DNA of 64,000 nucleotides from JAOAFT01 sp035390885 (GTDB taxonomy: Bacteria; Bacteroidota; Ignavibacteria; UBA10030): contig DAOOUW010000001.1 in NCBI GenBank assembly GCA_035390885.1, forward strand, positions 21,860 through 85,859, read 5' to 3'. The notes beneath the pieces are model-generated. The model did no database searches and was not told where the DNA came from. It saw only the letters and a list, made by a program, of their open reading frames with translations. The position numbers and the translations under genes are program-made. The stretch's first letter is position 1. Each line of letters opens with the position of its first letter. Shown piece by piece: positions 44,973-55,498 of this stretch.

Positions 44973-45139
44973 TTAATAATGAAGGTTGATGGGTCGGCCC
45001 TCATTGTTCTTCGAAAATGAAGGTGTTAGTTACAAATACCCTCAGAGAAAATTTTCAAATATAACAAAAGACTGAACGGCGCTGCCGTGAGGCGTTCTTT
45101 TTTTATATAACTATTAACCCACACCAAGGAGATATAACC
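44964..45139 (+). promoter_or_regulatory. Structured 5' leader of the RNR gene with possible attenuator
   Basis: The ~175 nt leader can form a CCTCATT/AATGAAGG hairpin, GGTGTT-AGTTACA-AATACC, and near the end either ACGGC-GCT-GCCGT or a longer GAACG...CGTTC stem followed by TTTTTTTATA. The last is terminator-like and sits ~40 nt before the start codon, so read-through may be controlled. Which ligand or protein, if any, controls it is not visible. Confidence 0.45.
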
Positions 45140-47905
45140 ATGCTTAAAAATAGCACGGAGGATGTAAACGCCGAAGTATCATTGAATTCTAAAAAAAGAA
45201 ATAAGCAAGGATTGCGCTTTCAACGATACTTTACAAAGGCAGGCGTGCATCCTTTTGATGAAATAGAGTGGGAGTTAAGGACTGCAACGATTTCGAACGA
45301 TCGTGGGGAAAAGATTTTCGAACAAAAAAATGTTGAAGCGCCAAAATCGTGGTCAGTGACCGCGACGAATATTGTAGTTTCAAAATATTTTTATGGATCG
45401 TTGGGAACTCCTCAACGTGAAACCAGTTTACGTCAACTGATTGATCGAGTTGCGCGCACATACTATACATGGGGATTACGCGATGGCTATTTTGCTTCAG
45501 AAGAAGATGCTAATATTTTTTATTACGAATTACTCTATCTCCTTGTGCATCAATATATGTCGTTTAATAGTCCAGTATGGTTCAATGTAGGAGTTGAGGA
45601 GAGGCCTCAATGTTCAGCGTGTTTTATCAATTCAGTCGAGGATTCGATGGAGTCGATCCTTGAACTTGCAAAAATAGAGGGTATGCTTTTTAAGTATGGC
45701 TCAGGAACTGGTACTAACTTATCCACTCTTCGTTCTTCGAAAGAAAAATTGAGCGGTGGCGGTACGCCATCTGGACCGGTTTCTTTTATGCGTGGGTACG
45801 ATGCATTTGCAGGCGTTATTAAATCGGGTGGAAAAACCCGGCGTGCAGCAAAAATGGTTATTCTAAACATTGAGCACCCTGATATTGTTAAATTTATTAA
45901 TTGTAAAGCTGAGGAAGAGAAAAAAGCTTGGGCGCTTATCGATGCTGGTTACGATGGTGGGTTCAATGTGCCAGGGGGCGCTTACGATTCAGTATTCTTT
46001 CAGAATGCGAATCACTCTGTACGTGTAACGAACGAATATATGAAAGCTGTCCTTGAGGATAAAGAATTTTATACTAAAGCTGTAAAGGGTGGACAACCTA
46101 TTGATAAATATCGTGCACGAGATTTGATGAAGCAAATTGCCGATGCGGCATGGATTTGTGGAGATCCGGGAATCCAATTCCACACAACGATTAACGAATG
46201 GCATACATGTCCAAATTCGGCTCCGATTAACGCATCGAATCCATGCAGTGAGTATATGTTTGTCAATGATTCAGCTTGCAACCTTGCATCACTGAATCTG
46301 ATGAAATTCCGGAAACCAAATACTAAAGAATTTGATGTTGAAGCGTTTAGCAAAGCTATTGCAGTAACAATTACAGCGATGGAAATTTCTGTTGATAATT
46401 CCAGTTATCCGACGCCTGCTATTACCCAAAATAGCCATGCTTTTCGTCCATTGGGGCTTGGATATGCAAACCTTGGAGCCTATTTGATGTCTCACGGTAT
46501 AGCGTACGATAGCGAAGCCGGCAGAGCGCTTGCGGCTGCAATTACATCCTTGATGACGGCAGAGGCATATAAACAATCCGCAAAACTTAGTGAAGTAAAA
46601 GGAGCTTTTGAGGAATTCTCGAAAAATCGTGAACCAATGTTGAATGTTATGAAGAAACATCGAGAAGCAGCCGAACACATCGATGCAACATGGCTGACTC
46701 AATCACTCTATAAAGCGCAGTGTCAAGCATGGGATGAAGTTATTGCAACGGGAAGCGAGTTTGGATTCCGCAATGCGCAGACAACTGTTCTTGCACCAAC
46801 AGGCACAATAGGATTTATGATGGATTGCGATACAACAGGCGTAGAGCCTGATATTGCACTCGTAAAGTTTAAGAAGATGAGCGATGGCGGTGTATTAAAA
46901 ATTGTGAACCAAAGTGTACCGGAAGCATTATTAGCATTAGGTTATAATGATGAACAAGTTGAACACATCGTTGCCTACATCGATAAAAATAATACCATTG
47001 AAGGCGCCCCGCATTTGAGAGAAGAACACCTTCCTGTTTTTGATTGTGCATTCAAACCTACAAACGGCAACCGTTTTATTCATTACATGGGACACATTAA
47101 AATGATGTCGGCCGTTCAGCCGTTTCTGTCCGGTGCAATTTCTAAAACAGTGAATATGCCGAATGATGTAACGCCGGATGATATAATGAATGCTTACCTC
47201 GAAGCATGGAAATTAGGACTGAAAGCAATTGCAGTGTACCGCGACGGTTGCAAACGTACGCAACCGCTGAGCACATCGCTAAAGAAAGAAGAGAAGCAAC
47301 AGCCTCAAATTGTGTATAAACCGGTACGTCGACGGCTTCCGGACGAACGACAATCCATAACGCATAAATTCAGTATTGCTGGACATGAAGGTTACATTAC
47401 TGTTGGAATGTTTGAGGATGCCACGCCGGGTGAAATTTTTATTACAATGTCAAAAGAAGGATCGACAATTTCCGGGTTAATGGATTCGCTTGCCACAGCG
47501 GTCTCTATCGCGTTGCAATACGGTGTGCCGCTTAAAGTGTTAGTGGATAAATTTAGTCATGCGCGGTATGAACCGAGCGGCTTTACGAACAATCCCGATA
47601 TTCCAATTGCGAAATCGGTTAGCGATTACATCTTCAGATGGCTCGGGAGAAAATTTCTTAAAGAAGAAGTTCCGACATCGAATGACTTAAGCTCAATCAA
47701 TATGAGCGAAGAAGATGCAAAGAAACCGTTGACTATCTTAAACGCTGCTGCAGAAAAAGCTGCATCTATAATGGAAAAGAATGAAAAATTTGTTTTCCAG
47801 ACTCAATCCGATGCTCCGTTGTGCCATGAGTGTGGCAGTATCATGATTCGGAGTGGAAATTGTTACAAATGTCTTGAGTGTGGAAGCACTTCTGGTTGTT
47901 CTTGA
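45140..47905 (+). CDS. nrdJ: Adenosylcobalamin-dependent (class II) ribonucleotide reductase
   Basis: The enzyme reduces ribonucleotides to deoxyribonucleotides without oxygen dependence. It has 921 residues. Typical motifs are NSPVWFNVG, RGYDAFAGVIKSGGKTRRAA, NPCSEYMFVNDSACNLASLN, LAPTGTIGFMMDCDTTGVEP and a C-terminal Cys-rich tail (CHECGSIMIRSGNCYKCLEC) that may re-reduce the active site or bind zinc. No ATP-cone is evident at the N-terminus (residues 1-80). The start follows AAGGAG. No class I genes are in the window. A strong terminator follows. Confidence 0.95.
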   Translation: MLKNSTEDVNAEVSLNSKKRNKQGLRFQRYFTKAGVHPFDEIEWELRTATISNDRGEKIFEQKNVEAPKSWSVTATNIVVSKYFYGSLGTPQRETSLRQLIDRVARTYYTWGLRDGYFASEEDANIFYYELLYLLVHQYMSFNSPVWFNVGVEERPQCSACFINSVEDSMESILELAKIEGMLFKYGSGTGTNLSTLRSSKEKLSGGGTPSGPVSFMRGYDAFAGVIKSGGKTRRAAKMVILNIEHPDIVKFINCKAEEEKKAWALIDAGYDGGFNVPGGAYDSVFFQNANHSVRVTNEYMKAVLEDKEFYTKAVKGGQPIDKYRARDLMKQIADAAWICGDPGIQFHTTINEWHTCPNSAPINASNPCSEYMFVNDSACNLASLNLMKFRKPNTKEFDVEAFSKAIAVTITAMEISVDNSSYPTPAITQNSHAFRPLGLGYANLGAYLMSHGIAYDSEAGRALAAAITSLMTAEAYKQSAKLSEVKGAFEEFSKNREPMLNVMKKHREAAEHIDATWLTQSLYKAQCQAWDEVIATGSEFGFRNAQTTVLAPTGTIGFMMDCDTTGVEPDIALVKFKKMSDGGVLKIVNQSVPEALLALGYNDEQVEHIVAYIDKNNTIEGAPHLREEHLPVFDCAFKPTNGNRFIHYMGHIKMMSAVQPFLSGAISKTVNMPNDVTPDDIMNAYLEAWKLGLKAIAVYRDGCKRTQPLSTSLKKEEKQQPQIVYKPVRRRLPDERQSITHKFSIAGHEGYITVGMFEDATPGEIFITMSKEGSTISGLMDSLATAVSIALQYGVPLKVLVDKFSHARYEPSGFTNNPDIPIAKSVSDYIFRWLGRKFLKEEVPTSNDLSSINMSEEDAKKPLTILNAAAEKAASIMEKNEKFVFQTQSDAPLCHECGSIMIRSGNCYKCLECGSTSGCS

Positions 47906-47937
47906 TTCATTTAACAACAAGTAAGAAAATTCTTCAA

Positions 47938-47966
47938 AGAGGGATGCGCATCCCTCTTCTGTTTTT
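47938..47966 (+). terminator. Intrinsic terminator after the RNR gene
   Basis: AGAGGGATGC and GCATCCCTCT form a perfect 10 bp arm palindrome (47938-47957), followed by TCTGTTTTT. It lies between the RNR stop and the convergent hybrid kinase and may end both transcripts. Confidence 0.9.
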
Positions 47967-47981
47967 AAAGGAAGAACAGCA

Positions 47982-50900
47982 TTAAGAATGGGTTATAATG
48001 CGATAGACCCCTGATAAAAGTTCTTGGGGTTTGTATGGCTTTTGAAGTAGTAATTGAACTCCAAGCGCTTGCAACTCTTCTTTCTTTTGAGGCTCAAAAT
48101 ATCCACTTCCAACAATAGTTTTCAGCGTTGGCTTTTTACTCACAAGCCGACGAATAAGCTCGGTACCGTCCATTTTCGGCAACCCTAAGTCAGTAAGCAC
48201 AATATCGATTGTATCCATGTGTTCATCGAAGATGCGAAGCGCTTCCTCGCCATCTGCAGCTGGAAACACCGTGTAACCACCGGATTCAAGTACGCTCGCA
48301 GCAATTTCACGAAGCGCGTCTTCATCTTCTACCAATAAAATTGAGCCAGTTCCTTTATATGATTCCGCTTCGATGATTTCTGTCTGCTGTAGCTCATATA
48401 ACTCTGATACCGGCAAGTAGAGGGAGAATGTTGTACCTTTTCCTTCGATGCTTTCGACATCGATAAAACCTTGATGAGTAGTAACAACTCCGTAGACGAC
48501 CGCAAGTCCTAAGCCGGTTCCTTTTCCACGTTCTTTTGTTGTATAGAATGGTTCAAAGATTTTTTTCAAGTCCTCTTCAGGAATTCCGTAGCCGGTATCT
48601 TGTACTGATACACATACGTATTGTTCAGCTGTTGCATTGGGGAATTTTCTACGGAGTTCATTGCCATCTACATTTGAGGTTTTGAAAGTTAATGTTCCAC
48701 CTTGGGGCATGGCGTCTTTGGCATTGACTGCCAGATTCAAAATTGCCTGATGGAGTTGAGTTTGATCTCCAATGACTGGCAGCAAATCTGGCTCGAGTAT
48801 AGTTTTTATTTCAATAATGCGAGGGAATGTTTCGTACAGCATTTGATATAATTCTTTGATGATATCATTTATGTTGAGCGTTGCCGCATGGATATCTGTT
48901 TGGCGAGCAAAGGTAAGAATCTGACGTACCAACGCCGCCCCGCGTTCCACGGCTTTACGTATGATTTCTAAATTCTTTGCAGAGATTTGTTGCTTCTCGG
49001 ATTCTTGTTCAAGGAGCGAGGTGTATCCTAGAATAATTCCAAGGATGTTGTTAAAATCATGGGCGATGCCACCTGCAAGGATGCCAATACTTTCCATCTT
49101 CTGTGTCTGGATGATCTGTTTCTCAAGCTCATGCCGCCGTGTATCATCGAACACATATCCAATAATTTCGGTTAGTTTGCCATCTTCATCTGTTTTCCCG
49201 ACAATATTCATTACTACATATACTTCTCTTCTATCTCGACTCTTCAAAGATGTTTCATAATATTCTAGTCTCTTTTGCTCTTTCATAAAAGTCAAAAGTC
49301 GCTGAAAATTTTCTGGTGAAGGGAAAAGAGATGATAGTGAAACTCCTTGAGCCTCCGTTGGCGATGGAAAGCCAAAAATTTTCGCAAAAGCGCTATTACA
49401 AGATTTTATAATTCCATCACTGGAGGCAATGAAATCTCCGGTCAAATCGTTCTCAACGAATTCTTTATAGATAGTCTCACTCTTTCGGAGCGCCTCCTCG
49501 GCTCGTTTCCATTCTGTAATATTGTGCCCAATTCCAACGATTCCAGTAATTTTTCCCGCTGAGTCTCGTAACGGTACTTTGGAAGTAAGCAAATATCCAA
49601 CCGAGCCATCAGCGAATTGAATTTTTTCTTCATGGTTAATGATTGGATTCCCAGTTCGAAGAACATACATATCATCGTTGTAGAAAGCTTTTGCAATATC
49701 GGGAGGGAAAAACGCAAAGTCGTCTTTGCCAAGTACCTCTTCTTCGGACTGTGCGCCAATATTTTGGATGTCGACCTTATTTGCTAGTATTTTTCGAGTT
49801 TTGGTGTCTTTTACATAAATAGCATCGGGCAAATTATTAATAATGACTCGTAAAAGCGTTCGTTCCTGAGTAAGTTCTTCTTCGGCTTTTTTCCGATTGG
49901 TAATATCAGTGATGAAACCTTCAAGAAAGAGGAGAGCGCCATTGGTGTCGTAAACGCCGCGCCCGCGTTCCCATACCCATCGCTGTTCTCCACTTTTTGT
50001 AGTTATAGGATATTCATATTCAAATACTTCGTTTTTTGGAAGCTTTTCTTGCCACTGCATCCACAAAATTTCTTGATAGTCATTTTGAATAATATCATTG
50101 AAAGCTAAGGTTTTGTTATTGATAAAATCAGTTGGTTCGTACCCTGTTATTTCTTTGCACCCTTCACTAATAAAAAGCATTGTCCAATTTTTATCATTTA
50201 CACAGCGATAGGTAAATCCAGGTATATTGCTGAGCAAATTAGTAAGTGAACGTTCGCGTTTCCATAATTCTTCTTCAGCAAGTTTTCGATCCGTTATATC
50301 AACCGCGGAGCCAAGCCCAGCAGGAGCGCCATACCAGTCAATTTTCCCCGCAGTAAAGTCAATCCATCGTATAGAACCATCTTTTCGGACTATTTTGAAT
50401 TCGTACCGGCTTGGTACAACTTCTCCTGTTTGACGAGCTAACCCGCGCTGACGAACCAAATCTTTGTGGTCAGGATGAATGGCGTCCCAGAATTGCATAC
50501 TCAACAATTCTTCAGATGTATACCCAAATAATTCGCATGCTGCTTTGTTAACATAGACGAAATATTTCCCCTGATAAATAAAGATCGCCGTCGAGGTTGT
50601 ATCGGCGAGTCGGCGGAACCATTCTTCGCTTTCACGGAGTTCTTGCTCGATCCGTTTGCGCTCCGAAATATCTCGTGCAATAAGAATTACTTTATCATTT
50701 TCAAATGGAACTATCGTGCCATTAAACCATATTTGCTTTCCCTCGATATTGAGAGCATAGTCGAGAGAGACGTTTTTTTGACTTTTGAAACATGCTGTAA
50801 CAGCGGCCATGAATTGTTCTGCTTGCTCTGGCGGAAAAACTTCGTAGAGTGTTTTTCCGATGACTTCGTTTGCAGGCTTATATAATAATTGAGGATTTGC

Positions 50901-52751
50901 AGGGAGAATTTCGACGTACCGTCCTTCAGAGTCTAAAACCAAAAAGACATCTGGAATTACTGAAAAGATAGAACGGAACTTTGCCTCCGAAGTACGAATA
51001 TTTTCTTCTGATTTTCTTCGTTCAGTAATATCTTCTATAGCAAGAAGAATTAGATTGGTATTATTGCCTTCTCGAAAAATATGTTGAGCATTGAAGCGGA
51101 AGATTTGGTTACCGATTTTTACCTCAACATCTTTTTTAGATTTATTTTGTGGAAGTTCGTTCAGCAACAACGAATGTAACTTTGGATGATTCCACTGCTG
51201 ATTTTGAATTTCGAAAATATTCTTTTGAAGTATTTCCTCGCTATAGCATTGATAGGATTGGTAATAAGCACGATTTGCTGTAATAATATTAAAATGTTCA
51301 TCCAGTACAAGTAGCGGTATCTTAAGAGTAGCTATAATACTTTGAGCAAACTCTTTTTCTTCCTGCAGTACTCTTTGAACTTGTCGCTCTTTAGTTTGGT
51401 CCCGGAAAACAAGAACTACGCCAATGACTACTCCATTTTTATCTTTAATTGGCGCTCCGCTGTCTGCAATCGGAATCTCTCTACCATCTTTGGAAAGGAG
51501 GACTGTGTGATTCGCAAGTCCAATAATCATACCTTCTGAAAGAACCCGAGAAACTGGATTTAGAACCGGAGTGTGAGTGTCCTCATTAAGAATGTGGAAA
51601 ACCTCTTCGATCTTTTTGCCTCGAGCTTCAGTTTCGGACCATCCTGTCAATGCTTCCGCAACTGGATTCATATTTTGGATAAATGAATTACGATCTGTTG
51701 TAATAACGGCATCGCCAATACTATACAATGTGGTTCGAAATTCCGTTTCAGCCTGCCAAGCTTTTCTATAGAGATTTTGCTGCCGATAGCTGTAGAAAAA
51801 CGCAATTGCTGCAGCTATTGTTACAATAATGAAAATGATGATCAGAATCATCGCACGATTCTCAGACCGGAATCTTTCGTATGCCTCATCTCTATCAATT
51901 TTTGTAACAAGGAACCAAGGAGTTCCTTGAATCGGCGTCAAGAATGCGAGTACTTTGATATTTCTATAATCAGTTCCCTCATATAAAACATGATGTTCCA
52001 ATGCTTCTTGAACTGAAGAAATAGAAATCTGTTGTGTCGAAATTTTTGATAACAATGTGTTGGGTTTATGACGAAGCTCATTCAAAAATACTATTGAATC
52101 TTGCTCACGGCGGAGGAGAATCGTTTCTGCAGTTTTTGTTGGTATTGGCCATTCGATAATGAGTGGATAAAGATCTGTTACAGGATTGCGTCGGAAAATT
52201 AGAACATAGGAACGCTGATTAACCTGGACTGGAAGTGGAGCAATAAAATCTATTACTACCGAATTATTCCATTGAGTCCGATAAATGTCCGTTGAAGTTA
52301 CCTGATTCTGTTTTAATGCGGATGCAATAGTTACAATGGCGACCGAATCGAGATATGGTTGCTGTGTTGTGGAGGTAATGATGTCGCCATTAATTGTAGC
52401 AAGGAATATAGCATCGTAGCCATGCTCCTCAATCAAATTGAAAAGAAATTTTTTGAGGGATGTACATTGCTCGAATGTAGAATGAAGAGCGCATTGCTTG
52501 ATGTAAGTTTGCAGAAACGAATTTGAGGCGATTACTTTTGCATCGTGAAGTTCATCTAAATACCACTCTGCAATACGATTTTGTTTTGGCTGCGAAATTG
52601 CATAAAGCTGGTTTGTGATTTCTGCGCTATGTGCGATCCGACGAGAATGATAGTATATAATGCCATTCAGTACTACAATGATTGATAAAATAATCAATAC
52701 ACCGAAATACATTCCCTTTTTTGTAGGGGGCATTTTCATTCTCGGTACCAT
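47982..52751 (-). CDS. Very large multi-PAS hybrid sensor histidine kinase
   Basis: The 1589-residue protein has an N-terminal helix (~14-33), a ~260-residue extracytoplasmic sensor of Cache type (residues 34-300), a second helix (~305-330) and about seven PAS domains (~340-1200; for example FRTTLYSIGDAVITTDRN, EWFRRLADTTSTAIFIYQGK, LLRVIINNLPDAIYVKDTKT). Then come HisKA (GILAGGIAHDFNNILGIILG), HATPase (LAVNAKDAMPQGG, GKGTGLGLAVVYG) and a receiver with Asp in DIVLTDLGLPKMDG. It converges on the RNR gene. No partner regulator is adjacent. The signal is unknown. Confidence 0.92.
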   Translation of the reverse strand: MVPRMKMPPTKKGMYFGVLIILSIIVVLNGIIYYHSRRIAHSAEITNQLYAISQPKQNRIAEWYLDELHDAKVIASNSFLQTYIKQCALHSTFEQCTSLKKFLFNLIEEHGYDAIFLATINGDIITSTTQQPYLDSVAIVTIASALKQNQVTSTDIYRTQWNNSVVIDFIAPLPVQVNQRSYVLIFRRNPVTDLYPLIIEWPIPTKTAETILLRREQDSIVFLNELRHKPNTLLSKISTQQISISSVQEALEHHVLYEGTDYRNIKVLAFLTPIQGTPWFLVTKIDRDEAYERFRSENRAMILIIIFIIVTIAAAIAFFYSYRQQNLYRKAWQAETEFRTTLYSIGDAVITTDRNSFIQNMNPVAEALTGWSETEARGKKIEEVFHILNEDTHTPVLNPVSRVLSEGMIIGLANHTVLLSKDGREIPIADSGAPIKDKNGVVIGVVLVFRDQTKERQVQRVLQEEKEFAQSIIATLKIPLLVLDEHFNIITANRAYYQSYQCYSEEILQKNIFEIQNQQWNHPKLHSLLLNELPQNKSKKDVEVKIGNQIFRFNAQHIFREGNNTNLILLAIEDITERRKSEENIRTSEAKFRSIFSVIPDVFLVLDSEGRYVEILPANPQLLYKPANEVIGKTLYEVFPPEQAEQFMAAVTACFKSQKNVSLDYALNIEGKQIWFNGTIVPFENDKVILIARDISERKRIEQELRESEEWFRRLADTTSTAIFIYQGKYFVYVNKAACELFGYTSEELLSMQFWDAIHPDHKDLVRQRGLARQTGEVVPSRYEFKIVRKDGSIRWIDFTAGKIDWYGAPAGLGSAVDITDRKLAEEELWKRERSLTNLLSNIPGFTYRCVNDKNWTMLFISEGCKEITGYEPTDFINNKTLAFNDIIQNDYQEILWMQWQEKLPKNEVFEYEYPITTKSGEQRWVWERGRGVYDTNGALLFLEGFITDITNRKKAEEELTQERTLLRVIINNLPDAIYVKDTKTRKILANKVDIQNIGAQSEEEVLGKDDFAFFPPDIAKAFYNDDMYVLRTGNPIINHEEKIQFADGSVGYLLTSKVPLRDSAGKITGIVGIGHNITEWKRAEEALRKSETIYKEFVENDLTGDFIASSDGIIKSCNSAFAKIFGFPSPTEAQGVSLSSLFPSPENFQRLLTFMKEQKRLEYYETSLKSRDRREVYVVMNIVGKTDEDGKLTEIIGYVFDDTRRHELEKQIIQTQKMESIGILAGGIAHDFNNILGIILGYTSLLEQESEKQQISAKNLEIIRKAVERGAALVRQILTFARQTDIHAATLNINDIIKELYQMLYETFPRIIEIKTILEPDLLPVIGDQTQLHQAILNLAVNAKDAMPQGGTLTFKTSNVDGNELRRKFPNATAEQYVCVSVQDTGYGIPEEDLKKIFEPFYTTKERGKGTGLGLAVVYGVVTTHQGFIDVESIEGKGTTFSLYLPVSELYELQQTEIIEAESYKGTGSILLVEDEDALREIAASVLESGGYTVFPAADGEEALRIFDEHMDTIDIVLTDLGLPKMDGTELIRRLVSKKPTLKTIVGSGYFEPQKKEELQALGVQLLLQKPYKPQELLSGVYRIITHS

Positions 52752-52904
52752 TTATATTTTAACATCTCTGAGAAATATGTGATAGTCCTTGGTGATAAAT
52801 GTACATTTTTGTGTAGAAAGATGCTATGATAACTCGGGTGATTGTAAAGGCTTGTATGAACTCTTTAGAAATGTCAGGGTTTGATCTTGTTAAAGCCCAA
52901 TGAA

Positions 52905-54389
52905 TCATAACAAATCCGAATGTGCAGGATTTGTGCCTGTTGTAATAATCGAGCGAAATTCGTCGAGATTTTTTTTATTGACAAGAGCAAGAATGGTATC
53001 GCCTGGCTCAAGGGAGGTGCTTCCACTGGGAAGGATATAGCGCTCATTTCGAATGATAAGAACAATCAGACAATCTTTTGGAAGCCCTAATTCAACGATG
53101 GGTTTATTTGCAGCGGCTGAGTTGTACGGAATGATAAAATCGTAAAGTTCGGTATCGCTATCTTTTGGCGTTTCGAATTCCAATGGAAGTCGGCGCGATG
53201 GTGGAAGCGGCGCATCGACCCGAAGAAGGCGTGCGACATAAGGAATAGACCAGCCTTGAACAAGCGCTGAAGTAAGTACAATAAAAAATACGATACGAAT
53301 AATTGTGTATGAGTCTGGAACCTGTGATATGACAAGGAATGTCGTAAGAATGATTGGCATTGAACCACGAATTCCGACCCATGAAATGAAGAGTTGTTCC
53401 CTTAGAGAAAATTTTGAAGGAATTAAAGAAATAAAAACGCCAATCGGCCGTGCGAGAAAAATTAACCCAGCGGAAATGATGAGACCTTCGCGTGCATGAG
53501 CAAAAATTTCAGAAGGAGTAACAAGGAAGCCAAGAGCAACAAACATAGTAATTTGACTCAACCATGCAAGTCCATCGAAAAATCGAAGCAAGCTTCGTCT
53601 TTGTACAACATCGCTATTTCCGATAACAATCCCTGCGATATATACGGCAAGAATTCCATTTCCGTTGAGGAGCGTCGTACCGGCATACAAGCCAGTAATA
53701 CATGCCAACAATGTTACCGGATAAAATCCTTCGTAGGAAAAATGTATGTGATTGAGGAGTAACACGATTCCCTTGCCAATGAGAATTCCTGCAACAGCGC
53801 CGATAGTCATCTGTAAGATGAATTGAATGAACATTGTTCCAAGAGAAAATGTTCCTGTCGATAGAAATGAAATCATCATAACAGTAAGGAAGAGCGCTGT
53901 AGGATCATTGCTGCCGGATTCAAATTCAAGCAACGGCTTCATTGTTCCTTTCAGTGAAATTTTTTTTGAACGCAGTATCGAAAATACAGCGGGGGCGTCG
54001 GTGGATGAAATAATGGATCCGAGCAGCATTCCTTCCATTAACGAGTATCCGAGGAATAATGTTGTAAAAAGAGCTACAGCAAGAGCAGTAATAATAACGC
54101 CGATCGTCGCAAGAGTGACACCGTGCCTTACAATTGATTTGGTTTGTTCCCACGAGGTATCCAGTCCACCTGAGAATATAATAAAAATGAGAGCGATCGT
54201 TGCAATAGAGTGAGTAAGTTGAGGCGTATGGAATCCGAACTCGATTATTTTTTCATTGTTTGCGATCATTCCAATGCCAAGGAACAGAATCAGAGTTGGA
54301 ATTCCGATATTATCTACCAACCGCGCTATGATGGCGCTAACAAGAATGAGTACTGAAGTGATGAATATTAAAGAATTCAAATCAATCAT
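52905..54389 (-). CDS. Potassium/proton antiporter, NhaP2/CvrA type
   Basis: Starting at ATG 54389 (MIDLNSLIFITSVLIL) the protein has 494 residues, 12-13 membrane segments and the CPA1/CPA2 core IISSTDAPAVFSIL and FESGSNDPTALFL with paired Asp residues for ion transport. The C-terminal ~110 residues form a TrkA-C/RCK-C domain (PSGSTSLEPGDTILALV). It exports K+ or related cations in exchange for protons. The start overlaps the stop of the CDF gene by 8 bp, so the two are translationally coupled, forming an ion-homeostasis pair. Confidence 0.92.
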   Translation of the reverse strand: MIDLNSLIFITSVLILVSAIIARLVDNIGIPTLILFLGIGMIANNEKIIEFGFHTPQLTHSIATIALIFIIFSGGLDTSWEQTKSIVRHGVTLATIGVIITALAVALFTTLFLGYSLMEGMLLGSIISSTDAPAVFSILRSKKISLKGTMKPLLEFESGSNDPTALFLTVMMISFLSTGTFSLGTMFIQFILQMTIGAVAGILIGKGIVLLLNHIHFSYEGFYPVTLLACITGLYAGTTLLNGNGILAVYIAGIVIGNSDVVQRRSLLRFFDGLAWLSQITMFVALGFLVTPSEIFAHAREGLIISAGLIFLARPIGVFISLIPSKFSLREQLFISWVGIRGSMPIILTTFLVISQVPDSYTIIRIVFFIVLTSALVQGWSIPYVARLLRVDAPLPPSRRLPLEFETPKDSDTELYDFIIPYNSAAANKPIVELGLPKDCLIVLIIRNERYILPSGSTSLEPGDTILALVNKKNLDEFRSIITTGTNPAHSDLL

Positions 54390-55299
54390 TATTGTCCTCT
54401 GATTCGTGGAGTAATGCAGAGGAAGGGCATTTATCGAATTCAAATTGAATTGTTACATGATGAATGTCGTACTTCGACGCTAGTAGAGTTTCAATTTTTT
54501 CAAGAATGATTTCTGTTTGACGTACGCTCATATCTGGAACACAAACGTGCGCTTCGAAGTGAGTATCTGTATCGGACAATTGCCACAAGTGAGCATGGTG
54601 AACATTCTTGATCGAGGGAATCGAGCCAATATCTTTGCCAATTGTTTCGAGAGAAAGTTCAGTTGGCGCTGCCATCATAATGATTCGTGTTGAACCGCGT
54701 AGAATATCGATAGATTCCCACAATACATAGATTGCAATTGCTATCGTCAATACTGGATCGATCCAGGACAATGACCAGAGACGAATACAAATGCCCCCGA
54801 TGATAACGACGACGCTCGATATTGCATCGCTAATTAAGTGAAGGTACGCTGAACGAAAATTTAGATTATGCTGGATATTCGGATGAAGAAGAATTACCCC
54901 GCCAGCGTTTGCAAGAAATCCAAAGAAACCAAGGATGATCATAATTGTTCCTGAGGGAATTTCTGGCACAAAAAATCGGGTGATAGCTTCCTTGATCAAC
55001 ACGATACTAACTCCAACCAGGACAATCGCATTCACCACGGCGGCAAGTATCTCTGCTCGTCGATATCCAAAAGTATATTGCACCGTTAAGGGTCTTTGAC
55101 TTACTCGGTATGCAAAACCGCTTAAAATCAAAGCAACGACATCGCTGAAATTATGCATTGCATCGGAAATGAGAGCGAGACTTCCAGCAAGAATGCCGCC
55201 GATGATCTGGGCAATGGTTATTGCAAAGTTAAGTATAATTGCACCAGTCAGTCGTTTGCCGGTAAGTTCTTTTGAACTGATAGAGTGATTATGTTCCAT
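54382..55299 (-). CDS. CDF-family cation efflux protein
   Basis: From ATG 55299 (MEHNHSISSKELTG) the 305-residue protein has six helices and the CDF metal site residues in SLALISDAMHNFSDV (HxxxD) and SAYLHLISDAISSV. The C-terminal cytoplasmic domain contains NVHHAHLWQLSDTDTHFEAH, typical of Zn/Co/Cd exporters. A longer in-frame reading adds 34 residues without family match. It is the first gene of the pair with the K+/H+ antiporter. Confidence 0.93.
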   Translation of the reverse strand: MEHNHSISSKELTGKRLTGAIILNFAITIAQIIGGILAGSLALISDAMHNFSDVVALILSGFAYRVSQRPLTVQYTFGYRRAEILAAVVNAIVLVGVSIVLIKEAITRFFVPEIPSGTIMIILGFFGFLANAGGVILLHPNIQHNLNFRSAYLHLISDAISSVVVIIGGICIRLWSLSWIDPVLTIAIAIYVLWESIDILRGSTRIIMMAAPTELSLETIGKDIGSIPSIKNVHHAHLWQLSDTDTHFEAHVCVPDMSVRQTEIILEKIETLLASKYDIHHVTIQFEFDKCPSSALLHESEDNND

Positions 55300-55498
55300 A
55301 CACAATTTTTTCTGAGCGATAAAAATCTTTTCAATAAAGTAGTAAATCCTCAATAAGAATCCAATTCTTAAAGGGAAAATTTTTAAAAAAGTGTAATTCA
55401 AACTAAATGATGCGTTGAAATTAAGGGGAAGACATTTCTAAAATTGTTACCAATAATAATACAATTTATCAAGGTGTTTTTCTATGAAGAAAAGAAGT

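Noticed and set aside
44675..45139. Cobalamin riboswitch before the B12-dependent RNR
   Set aside because: A GGGAAACAGG segment and GATGAG occur, but the conserved GCCACTG and AGCCAGGAGACC core elements are absent.
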